DNA from: Fodinibius sp051746985
GTDB taxonomy: Bacteria > Bacteroidota > Rhodothermia > Balneolales > Balneolaceae
NCBI GenBank assembly: GCA_051746985.1
Contig: JBNJFP010000003.1
Coordinates: 1-64,000 of the forward strand
Reading direction: 5' to 3'
DNA length: 64,000 nt
Made by a program: the position numbers and the translations under genes. How positions within the stretch are numbered: the first letter of the stretch is position 1; each line of letters opens with the position of its first letter. Under the pieces are notes generated by a model that saw only the letters and a list, made by a program, of their open reading frames with translations, ran no database searches and was not told the DNA's origin. Below, piece after piece: positions 53,197 through 61,239 of this stretch.

Positions 53197-54117
53197 ATGC
53201 TCCCATTAAAATATATCGGCTGCTTATTCTTCCTATGTACAATGCTGTTTGGATGCAATCAGCCGGATGAAACAAAAGAATTGAAATTAATCGGTCATCG
53301 CGGTGCTATGGGATTACTACCCGAAAATACCATTCCCGGTTTCATAAAAGCTATTGAACTGGGAGTCAACGGGATCGAGTTGGATGTAGCCATATCTGGT
53401 GATGATCAAGTGGTTATTTCTCATGAACCTTGGTTTCGTCATGATATATGTCTGACGCCCGAAGGGGATTCTATCGATAAGAAAACACAAAAAAATCATC
53501 TTATTTACGATATGAGCTATGAGCAGATTGCCAAATACGATTGTGGTTCTGTTCAGCATCCCAACTTTCCGGATCAGCAAACACAAACTCTGTCGAAACC
53601 GTTATTAAAAAAAGCTATCAATGAGATAGAGTCGTTCATAGCCGAAAATAATTACGATCCGGTTTCCTATCATGTTGAATTTAAAAGGAAATCTTCATGG
53701 GATAACGAGTTGCAGCCTGAGCCATCCCGGGTGGTGCAGCTGGTGTACGATGAATTGGCTGAACTGCAGATTTTGGATCGAGTTACTGTTCACTCCTTTG
53801 ATGAGCAAATGCTTCAGGAGTTCAAGGAAATTGATTCCTCGGTTCCGCAGATGTATTCCATCCCAAAGAAAAACAACGACCTGGAATCGAATATTGCTAC
53901 ACTGACCTACAATCCGGGCGTTTATTTCCCTAATTACAGGTCAGTAGATACAACTCTTGTAAAACAGGCTCATGATAATGGGATGCGTATTATTCCCTGG
54001 ACTGTTGATGAATATGATGATATGATTAACCTGATTGATGCAGGCGTTGACGGTATTTTATCTAACTACCCTGACAAATTTGAAAAGGTCAGGAAGTATC
54101 AAGGAACTTCAGATTAA
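53197..54117 (+). CDS. Glycerophosphodiester phosphodiesterase lipoprotein (second copy)
   Basis: A 306-residue paralog of the enzyme at 45146. It has lipobox LFGC (C20), the GDPD motifs IGHRGAMGLLPENT and GIELDVAISGDDQVVISHEPW, and the same unusual FRHDICLTPEGDS insert and WTVDEYDDMINLIDAGVDGI ending. The two copies flank susCD, one in the glpKD operon and one heading the downstream hydrolase operon, so they may differ in substrate or location. Its stop codon is one base before the ATG of the PLD-like gene. A 225 bp gap before it can hold a promoter. Confidence 0.94.
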   Translation: MLPLKYIGCLFFLCTMLFGCNQPDETKELKLIGHRGAMGLLPENTIPGFIKAIELGVNGIELDVAISGDDQVVISHEPWFRHDICLTPEGDSIDKKTQKNHLIYDMSYEQIAKYDCGSVQHPNFPDQQTQTLSKPLLKKAINEIESFIAENNYDPVSYHVEFKRKSSWDNELQPEPSRVVQLVYDELAELQILDRVTVHSFDEQMLQEFKEIDSSVPQMYSIPKKNNDLESNIATLTYNPGVYFPNYRSVDTTLVKQAHDNGMRIIPWTVDEYDDMINLIDAGVDGILSNYPDKFEKVRKYQGTSD

Positions 54118-54118
54118 A

Positions 54119-55381
54119 ATGAACACCTCAAATTTTTTAATGGTCAAGGCCTGGATAAAATATCCCGTTATCATTCTGCTCCTGCTTTTAGTGGGATGTG
54201 GAGAGGATCCTGTTCAGTCCGATTCTGATCCGCCGGAGGAACCCGTCCCTGCCGAACCGGTGGAAGAAGCACAGCCAGAGGTGCTGTTTACCGAAGCTGA
54301 TTTGATAGAAGATGGGGAGCAGTCAACAGTAATCATCGACAGATTAATTGATCTTATTGATGCGACGCCCGAAGATGGCTCTATCTATATTTCAATCTAT
54401 TTGTTTGAGTACGAACCGTTATTGGAAGCCCTGGAAAGAGCTCATACTAGGAATGTGAGTTTGAATGTCATGATGGATATGAGTGATCGCAGCAATAATA
54501 CGAACACAGCCGATAAATTAAGAGCGCTGGGTGAGAATGTGAAGATTGTCAGTATTCGTAATAATGCAAGTGCATCAGCGATTAATCACAATAAATTTGT
54601 ATTGTTGCCCGAAGTAGAAACCGAGGAAGGTATGGCAGAAGATCTGATCTTTCAGACTTCTCAGAATTTTACAGAATCAGGGTTAGGAAAAATTCAGGAT
54701 GGGACGATCCTGTCCAACAAAGATTTGTATCAGGCGTATCTGGATTACTGGGAAGACATGGATAAGCTGTCCGACAATCAGATGAAAAGTTTTAGTTACC
54801 GCGAATATGAGGATGATGAAACGGGAACGACGGCCTATTTTTATCCCAAAAGAAAAGATGGTGAAGCCTACGGAGATGATACCATTATTGAAATACTTGA
54901 TGATATCGACGATCCTTCTACGGCGACGGTTAAAATCGGGATGTCTGCCTGGACGGATTCTCGAATGGTCATTGTAGATAAATTATCAGAGTTGCTATCG
55001 CAAGGTGCTGATCTACAAGTAGTTACAAAAAGTGGCATTGGCGAAGAAACATATGATGAGCTGCGTCAATTAAGTGATGATGGAGCTACAGTAAAAATAT
55101 ACAATATGGAAAATTCGGGTGAGCCTAAAATTAACATGCATTCCAAGTTTATGATGATCGATGCTGTTTGGGATGGGGAGGATACCAACCTGTTGTTTAC
55201 AGGGACACAAAATTTTACGATGAATGCGCTAAGAAATAATAATGAAGTGTCACTTTTATTTAGAGATCATGATTTTTTCAGCAAGTATGAAGATTATTTC
55301 GAAGAACTGAAGAGCCTTCCGGGTGTTTGTTGTGATACCCAAAATGCCAAGGATTTTAATTTAACTGTAAAGAAAAGGTAA
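54119..55381 (+). CDS. Phospholipase D-like domain lipoprotein
   Basis: A 420-residue lipoprotein (lipobox LLVGC, C27) with two PLD-like halves. The C-terminal HKD motif is complete (INMHSKFMMID, followed by LFTGTQNFT). The N-terminal one reads INHNKFVLLPE with QTSQNFT following; its His and Lys are kept but the usual Asp is replaced. PLD enzymes cleave phosphodiester head groups through a phosphohistidine intermediate. Acting on lipids or on nucleic acid are both possible, but the surrounding diesterases favour lipid or glycerophosphodiester substrates. An acidic Pro/Glu-rich linker follows the lipid anchor. The ATG at 54119 lies one base after the GDPD stop, indicating coupling. Confidence 0.85.
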   Translation: MNTSNFLMVKAWIKYPVIILLLLLVGCGEDPVQSDSDPPEEPVPAEPVEEAQPEVLFTEADLIEDGEQSTVIIDRLIDLIDATPEDGSIYISIYLFEYEPLLEALERAHTRNVSLNVMMDMSDRSNNTNTADKLRALGENVKIVSIRNNASASAINHNKFVLLPEVETEEGMAEDLIFQTSQNFTESGLGKIQDGTILSNKDLYQAYLDYWEDMDKLSDNQMKSFSYREYEDDETGTTAYFYPKRKDGEAYGDDTIIEILDDIDDPSTATVKIGMSAWTDSRMVIVDKLSELLSQGADLQVVTKSGIGEETYDELRQLSDDGATVKIYNMENSGEPKINMHSKFMMIDAVWDGEDTNLLFTGTQNFTMNALRNNNEVSLLFRDHDFFSKYEDYFEELKSLPGVCCDTQNAKDFNLTVKKR

Positions 55382-55386
55382 CCAAT

Positions 55387-56769
55387 ATGAAGAACTATAA
55401 ACTGCTGTTTGTTCTTGCGATTTTTTGTCTGTCATCAGCTGCAGCATATGCTCAGGGCGAAAATGAGTCGCCAAATGTAGTGATCATTTTAACAGATGAT
55501 ATGGGATATGCCGATGTAGGAGCCTATGGCGCTCCCAAGATTGAAACGCCTGAAATTGATGATTTGGCAAGTCAGGGGACAAAATTTACCGATTTTTATG
55601 TAGAAAGTCTTTGTTCTCCCACCCGGGCCGCGTTAATGACGGGCAGCTATGCACATCGTACTGGCAACTCGGGTGTTTACTGGCCTGATTCTGATGAAGG
55701 GTTAAATCCCGATGAAATTACGATTGCAGAAATGCTAAATAATGAGGGCTATAACACCGGTATGGTTGGGAAATGGCATTTAGGACACCGTGACCTCTTC
55801 TTGCCAACCAACCAGGGTTTCGACTACTACTTTGGCCTTCCGTTTAGTAACGATATGGGTCCGGATGCACGACCGGCAAAGGGACCGTATGATCCATTGC
55901 CAGTTATGCGCAATGAAGAAGTGGTTGAACGCGGCCCTGACCAGAGTCAGTTAACCAAACGATATACCGAAGAAGCCGTTCAGTTTATTGAGGATAAAAA
56001 AGACGAAGACGACCCATTTTTTCTTTATTTAGCCCACACCATGCCGCACGTTCCGCTGTATGCCAGTGAGGAATTCGAAGGAAAATCGGATTTTGGGTTG
56101 TATGGCGATGTGATAGAAGAAATTGACTGGAGCACCGGACAGGTAATGGATGCCTTAGAGGAAGCTGGCGTTAAAGATAATACGTTGGTTGTTTTTCTTT
56201 CGGATAACGGTCCCTGGCTGCAGAAAGGAAAAGATGGTGGTCTGGCAACTCCGCTTCGCAATGGAAAAGGCACAAGCTGGGAGGGCGGACATCGGGTTCC
56301 CGCAATTATGAGTTTGCCCGGTGAAATCCCTGAAAATTCAACAATTAAAGAGATGGCTACCGTAATGGATTTGTTTCCGACATTAGCCCATTTGACAGGA
56401 GCTGATACCCCCGAAGACCGGGTAATTGATGGAAAAAATATTTGGCCGCTTCTGACCGGCGAATCCGAAGAAACACCTCATGAAGTTTATTTTTACTATC
56501 GCTTAAAAAAGTTACAGGCAGTGCGTATTGGGGACTGGAAGCTTCATCTTGAAGGAAAAAGAAGAGACTATAATAACGTGAATTATGATTATTCCAAGGA
56601 TTTCGTTTTCGAACAGGATGAAGAGTTATATAACCTCGCGGAAGATGTTGGGGAACAACGGAATTTGGCTAAGGATTATCCAGAAATTGTAGAAAAACTT
56701 AAAAACGCCGTTAAGGAACACAAAAAGGAGATTAAGAAAAATTCACGTCCTGAGGGTTCTGTAGAGTAA
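55387..56769 (+). CDS. Type I sulfatase (arylsulfatase family)
   Basis: A 460-residue exported sulfatase. Signal peptide to about residue 22 (AAAYAQ). The metal-binding start NVVIILTDDMGYADVG is followed by the formylglycine motif CSPTR (C76, R80). Further motifs are GKWHLGH, the FLYLAHTMPHVPLY segment and VVFLSDNGPWLQ. A separate formylglycine-generating enzyme is needed and is not seen in the window. It hydrolyses a sulfate ester in the periplasm. Its presence among phosphodiesterases suggests that the substrate carries both phosphate and sulfate esters, or that the annotation as sulfatase hides activity on a phosphoester. It begins 5 bp after the PLD-like gene. Confidence 0.93.
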   Translation: MKNYKLLFVLAIFCLSSAAAYAQGENESPNVVIILTDDMGYADVGAYGAPKIETPEIDDLASQGTKFTDFYVESLCSPTRAALMTGSYAHRTGNSGVYWPDSDEGLNPDEITIAEMLNNEGYNTGMVGKWHLGHRDLFLPTNQGFDYYFGLPFSNDMGPDARPAKGPYDPLPVMRNEEVVERGPDQSQLTKRYTEEAVQFIEDKKDEDDPFFLYLAHTMPHVPLYASEEFEGKSDFGLYGDVIEEIDWSTGQVMDALEEAGVKDNTLVVFLSDNGPWLQKGKDGGLATPLRNGKGTSWEGGHRVPAIMSLPGEIPENSTIKEMATVMDLFPTLAHLTGADTPEDRVIDGKNIWPLLTGESEETPHEVYFYYRLKKLQAVRIGDWKLHLEGKRRDYNNVNYDYSKDFVFEQDEELYNLAEDVGEQRNLAKDYPEIVEKLKNAVKEHKKEIKKNSRPEGSVE

Positions 56770-56834
56770 TTTAATTTAGTTAACTCGACTTGTTAATGGC
56801 ATAAGATTAAAATAGCAAAGAGGTTAGTTTAAGA

Positions 56835-58394
56835 ATGAATTCGAGATTCTTTTTATTTCTATTATTGGTAATATCGTTGTTTGCAGAAATAAGTTTTGCC
56901 CAGCAGGATAAATCCCCCAAAACTGCAAAGGGATATGTTTATGAAGACATTAACCAAAACGGTGAAAAAGATTCCGAAGAAGAAGGTATTGCCGATGTAA
57001 TGGTTTCCAATCAGAAGGATGTAGTTCTAACCGATGAGGACGGTGCCTACGAGCTCCCGGTCGAAGAAAATTCCATCATAAGCGTATCGAAGCCGGCCGA
57101 GTATTCATTTGCTAAAAATGAGAATAATCTGCCGCAGTTTTATTACGTCCATAAACCGGACGGCTCTCCAGACTTAAAATTTGAGGGTTTTGAAGCTACC
57201 GGTTCTATTCCTGATCCCCTGAATTTTCCGCTCATACCATCCCAAAAGAAAACAACATTTAAGGCTATTGTTTTTGGGGATCCCCAGCCGCGCACAGGCG
57301 AAGATCTTTCCTATTACAGGGATGATGTACTCTCCGAGCTTGCGGGTACCGATGCGGATATCACCTTGGTGTTGGGAGATATCATGTTTGATGATCTCTC
57401 GTTGTACCCGCGGTACAATCGAATGATGAAAACATTGGAAATGCCGGTTTTTAACTTGTTTGGCAATCACGATATTAATTTTGATACCGATGGAAATAAA
57501 CATGCCCGGGAAACTTTTAAAAAACAATATGGACCCACTTATTTTTCATTTGAGCAGGGAGATGTCCATTTTATTGCATTAAATAATATTGATTACCTTG
57601 GCGAAGATGCAGAATATCCACCTTACCGGGGATACATCGACAGCAAGCAGTTGGAATGGGTCGAAAATACGGTAGAACATATTGACGATGACAAACTCAT
57701 TGTGTTACTCTCGCATATTCCGATGTATTCTAATGGTGAGAGTGAAACACAAAATATTGTGAACAGGGATGAGCTGTTAGAGATATTTTCCGATCGTGAA
57801 AACTTGCTTTATTTAAGCGGTCATCGCCACAGAATTTTTCACCATTTTTTGGATGATGAGATTGATAACATTACCCCCAATACGATCCATCACATGGCAC
57901 TGACGGCCGCATCTGGAGCCTGGTGGGGTGGTCCGAAAGATCACAGAGGCATTCCTATTACGCATCAGCGAGATGGGGTGCCTAATGGGTATCATATTTT
58001 TGAGTTTGATGGTAATAGTTATAAAGAACGGTATAAAGGGGCTGGGCATGCTAAAGATCATCAAGTTCGTATAGAACGACCCAAAAGCAGTTTGACGCTC
58101 GAAGAGTATGAAGACTCGGAATTCATGGTTAACGTTTTTAATGGAAACGAGCGATCAAAGGTGTTATTTCGGATAAGTGGGACAAGTGAATGGAGAGAAA
58201 TGGAGCAAATGGATCGCGCCTTTTCTCCCTATTTAAAAGATATCACCGGAGGTGATATAAAAGCGGGATATACACCACATTTTTGGACGGCAGACCTTCC
58301 CGCCCTCGATAAGGGAATTCATAAAATAGAAGTACTAACACGAGATATGTATGGCAAAGAGTACCGTGAGACAAAAGTCATAGAAATCGACTAA
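56835..58394 (+). CDS. Exported metallophosphoesterase with SdrD-B-like N-terminal domain
   Basis: A 519-residue exported protein with a signal peptide to about residue 22. Residues about 30-100 form a small SdrD-B/carboxypeptidase-regulatory-like beta domain (GYVYEDINQNGEKDSEEEGIADVMVSN). A calcineurin-like phosphoesterase follows: AIVFGDPQPR, LVLGDIMFDDL, LFGNHDIN, LLSHIPMYSNG and YLSGHRHRIFHH. Next come the C-terminal Metallophos_C-type domains (EERPKSSLTLEEYE region to the end). It is probably a phosphodiesterase or phosphatase acting outside the cytoplasm, completing the set of phosphoester hydrolases in the locus. It follows the sulfatase gene by 65 bp. Confidence 0.9.
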   Translation: MNSRFFLFLLLVISLFAEISFAQQDKSPKTAKGYVYEDINQNGEKDSEEEGIADVMVSNQKDVVLTDEDGAYELPVEENSIISVSKPAEYSFAKNENNLPQFYYVHKPDGSPDLKFEGFEATGSIPDPLNFPLIPSQKKTTFKAIVFGDPQPRTGEDLSYYRDDVLSELAGTDADITLVLGDIMFDDLSLYPRYNRMMKTLEMPVFNLFGNHDINFDTDGNKHARETFKKQYGPTYFSFEQGDVHFIALNNIDYLGEDAEYPPYRGYIDSKQLEWVENTVEHIDDDKLIVLLSHIPMYSNGESETQNIVNRDELLEIFSDRENLLYLSGHRHRIFHHFLDDEIDNITPNTIHHMALTAASGAWWGGPKDHRGIPITHQRDGVPNGYHIFEFDGNSYKERYKGAGHAKDHQVRIERPKSSLTLEEYEDSEFMVNVFNGNERSKVLFRISGTSEWREMEQMDRAFSPYLKDITGGDIKAGYTPHFWTADLPALDKGIHKIEVLTRDMYGKEYRETKVIEID

Positions 58395-58458
58395 ATCACA
58401 TATAGACGAAGGAACTATTTAACCATCATTAACGGCAGATCAATAAAAGGGGACTATT

Positions 58459-59523
58459 ATGGCAGAATTTTCTGATTTATGGGCATTAGGAATGTTATTG
58501 GCGGCTTTTGCCGGCGGCGCTTTTGGCAGCTCGCTGGGAGCTCTACCGGCGTTTATCTTTACGGGCTTTTTGGTGATGATCGGGGAAACAGCCAGCATAC
58601 TAAGCGGTGATTTATTAGAGATGTTAGAAATGAATGCCGAATTGGCAAACTCAGCGTCTATCACCGGCTCACTTGGCTTTGGTCCGGTATTTGGTCCGCA
58701 CATAAGTTTTGCTGCCGGGGCTGCTGCTTCGGCCTATGCCTCTAAAAAAGGCTATATGGATACCGATTTTCCTTACCACGAAGCGAAAAATATTGGTTAC
58801 GCTTTGGGTACAAGACCTGATGTACTTTTTGTCGGTGGATTATTCGGGATTCTCGGCTATTGGATTACCACCCTTTCCACCATCATGGAATTGCCCTGGG
58901 ATCCTATTGCCATAGCGGTAGTCCTATCAGCAATCATTCACCGAGTCGTGTTTGGTTTTGATATTATTGGGGACAGCAAAGGTGGGCTGTTGAATATGAA
59001 ACCTTTTGAAGACGATGAACGCCGCGTAATCGGTGAAGCGGCCACAGAAGAAAAGGGATCAGAAGCTCGTCTAACGGTTGAGCCCTGGCTGGCTCATCAG
59101 TATAAATGGGGCAATGTCTCGATGTTAGGAGCTGTGGTTGGAATTCTTGCAGCCTTCATCACCTACAAAACGGGTAGTGTATTTTTGCCGTTCGGCATAA
59201 GTGCCGCCACCCTGCTGTTTCTGAACTGCGGCGTGGCCAATATTCCGGTGACCCATCATATGTCGTTAATAGCAAGTACCGTTATTGTTGCAGCTACCGG
59301 CGGGGAATACCTGGATAGCTCATTAGCTGCCATGTTGTTGTTGGGTGGGCTGTTTGGCGTGATAGCTGCCCTATTTGGTGAGCTTATACAAAGAGTATTT
59401 TATGCCCATGCCGATACGCATTTCGATCCGCCCGCAGCTGCCATCGTATTGGGAACGCTTCTAATCGCCATATTAGCCATGGCCGGAGTATTTCCATCCA
59501 GCGCCTGGATACCACTGCCGTAA
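58459..59523 (+). CDS. Uncharacterised polytopic membrane protein (possible transporter)
   Basis: A 354-residue protein with roughly nine hydrophobic segments and Gly/Ala-rich helices. I do not recognise the family. Two GFGPVFGPHISFAAGAAA-like and NCGVANIPVTHHMSLIAS stretches within the membrane carry polar and His residues (HH in VTHHM) that may line a pore or metal site. A cytoplasmic or periplasmic loop (about 175-205) is acidic. An AAGGGG-like site lies before the ATG. It is the last gene of the glycerophosphodiester locus (64 bp after the metallophosphoesterase), so it is a candidate inner-membrane importer for the released product, filling the place of the missing glpF/glpT. This is inference. 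Confidence 0.75.
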   Translation: MAEFSDLWALGMLLAAFAGGAFGSSLGALPAFIFTGFLVMIGETASILSGDLLEMLEMNAELANSASITGSLGFGPVFGPHISFAAGAAASAYASKKGYMDTDFPYHEAKNIGYALGTRPDVLFVGGLFGILGYWITTLSTIMELPWDPIAIAVVLSAIIHRVVFGFDIIGDSKGGLLNMKPFEDDERRVIGEAATEEKGSEARLTVEPWLAHQYKWGNVSMLGAVVGILAAFITYKTGSVFLPFGISAATLLFLNCGVANIPVTHHMSLIASTVIVAATGGEYLDSSLAAMLLLGGLFGVIAALFGELIQRVFYAHADTHFDPPAAAIVLGTLLIAILAMAGVFPSSAWIPLP

Positions 59524-59872
59524 GTTAGCTGGAAATATAAGGCAACACGAGTATTAGGTGTTGCCTTAAAAATATTGAGATCAAGAAGCTGTAGAAAAAT
59601 CGGGTATCATTTAAAATGATACCCGTCGAAAGGAATAGCCTCCTCATCCCGATCCAAAAAAATTAAATCGCCGACTCAAAAAAATGGTCGGAGGTTGCAA
59701 CAAGACACTTCTTATGCATTAAAATAAAGAGCGGCATCACTTGCCGCTTTTTTTATTCAACACTTTAACGTACCATGGGGATCCATTTGAATAGGTTCTG
59801 TTGCAGGTTTGGATCCCAAAAGGAACTTTTTTAATCATGTTCCGTTTTGACGAGTGTTGAAGTACATTTTTT
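59524..59872. ncRNA. Gene-free region with four successive stem-loops (possible small RNA)
   Basis: No coding frame is credible in these 349 bp. Hairpins are AAGGCAACAC..GTGTTGCCTT (59539-59567, likely the terminator of the membrane-protein gene), a perfect 12 bp stem (59601-59625, half-site CGGGTATCATTT), CCGAC..GTCGG (59671-59691), and AGCGGCA tcact TGCCGCT with a T7 run (59730-59755), a standard Rho-independent terminator. The last terminator has no gene just upstream, so 59600-59755 may encode a small structured RNA. Its function is unknown. Confidence 0.45.
59539..59567 (+). terminator. Terminator after the membrane-protein gene
   Basis: Perfect 10 bp stem AAGGCAACAC..GTGTTGCCTT with a 9 nt loop, 16 bp after the stop codon of the polytopic membrane protein gene. 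It probably ends the locus transcript. Confidence 0.7.
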
Positions 59873-61132
59873 ATGAATAAAAAATCACTCAATCCCGTTG
59901 GTTCCGATGAGCGCATCCACGTTCTGGATGCCCTGCGAGGTTTTGCTATATTTGGCATCTTTGTGATCAATATTCGGGTTTTTAGCGGCTATTCCTACAT
60001 GCTTGATGAGGCTAAATCCGAGCTGTTGCTTTCTGATTGGAATGCTGCTTTTGACTGGATCCATACGGTGTTTTTCGGTGGCAAGTTCTACACGCTCTTT
60101 TCCCTATTGTTCGGCATAGGGTTTGCCATCCAGTTTATTCGGGCATCTTCAACCGATCGCTCTTTCAAGTTGCACTTCAGCCGGCGGTTGTTTTTTCTTT
60201 TGTTGATTGGGTTGGTCCACCTGTGGGGAATTTGGTTTAGCGATATCCTCGTTATTTATGCGCTATGTGGATATATCCTGTTGTTGTTCAAAGATTTTTC
60301 TGACCGAGGGTTGCTCTGGACCGCCTTTCTTATACTGCTATTACCCGGCTTGCATGCTTTATACCTGCAAATGGCTGATGGTGGTTACACCAATTCGCTT
60401 TATCAGATGCTTTCCGAAGCGTGGACTTCAGCCGAGCTGCCGAAAGCATCCGATGAATACGAAACCTTCCAGATGCGTGATTTGGTAGAGGTGATCCAAA
60501 GCAGTTCGTGGAGTACGGTCCTTTCTTTTAATTATATTGGTCCGCTTTTAAGAGGATATGTTATTTTTTTGGATGCAAGGCTTTTCAAGGTGCTGGCGGT
60601 ATTTATCTTGGGCTTGTGGACCGGCCGACAGCTGATGTTGCACAAATTGCATGAAAATCGCTCTTTACTCATTCGGATCGCATGTTGGGGCATTGCAATT
60701 GGTATCCCCCTAAACATTTTTTACGGAATGGATAATCCAACCAACCTTCATGACTCGACCTTTATTTTAGCCCAGGATGCACTTGCCCCATTCGGGTACG
60801 TAAGCCTGACGGCTGGATATGCGGCCTCGTTCATGTTACTGTACCGAACACACCTCAAAGGTATTTTTACCCGGCTTTTCAATGCTGTTGGTAAAACAGC
60901 CCTGTCAAATTATATACTGCAATCTGTTATTGGAATAGTCCTATTTTACGAGATTGGATGGGGGATGGGCCAGTATTTGGGATCGGCCTATTTAACACTC
61001 GGCGTATTCATTGTTTTTGGATTCCAGATTATCATCAGCAATATCTGGCTTAAGCGCTACCGTTACGGACCGCTTGAGTGGTTTTGGCGTGTGCTCACCT
61101 ACGGCCGCTATATTCCAAACAAACGAAACTAA
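59873..61132 (+). CDS. DUF418 family membrane protein (YeiB-like)
   Basis: A 419-residue protein with about ten membrane helices matching the DUF418/YeiB family. The N-terminal signature is VLDALRGFAIFGIFVINIRVF, and FSLLFGIGFAIQF follows. The C-terminal DUF418 part contains VGKTALSNYILQSVIGIVLFY and the ending KRYRYGPLEWFWRVLTYGRY. Members are presumed inner-membrane transporters or acyltransferase-like proteins, but no activity is established. It is separated from the phosphodiester locus by terminators and seems a single gene. Confidence 0.92.
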   Translation: MNKKSLNPVGSDERIHVLDALRGFAIFGIFVINIRVFSGYSYMLDEAKSELLLSDWNAAFDWIHTVFFGGKFYTLFSLLFGIGFAIQFIRASSTDRSFKLHFSRRLFFLLLIGLVHLWGIWFSDILVIYALCGYILLLFKDFSDRGLLWTAFLILLLPGLHALYLQMADGGYTNSLYQMLSEAWTSAELPKASDEYETFQMRDLVEVIQSSSWSTVLSFNYIGPLLRGYVIFLDARLFKVLAVFILGLWTGRQLMLHKLHENRSLLIRIACWGIAIGIPLNIFYGMDNPTNLHDSTFILAQDALAPFGYVSLTAGYAASFMLLYRTHLKGIFTRLFNAVGKTALSNYILQSVIGIVLFYEIGWGMGQYLGSAYLTLGVFIVFGFQIIISNIWLKRYRYGPLEWFWRVLTYGRYIPNKRN

Positions 61133-61239
61133 CTGCCAGTTTGGGAACACAGCGGATTCAAATCCGTTGACATACTAAAAAACTGGAAATTAAGTTTATA
61201 ACACCGGGCAGTCGTTCGCATTAAAACTTGTGTCAATTT

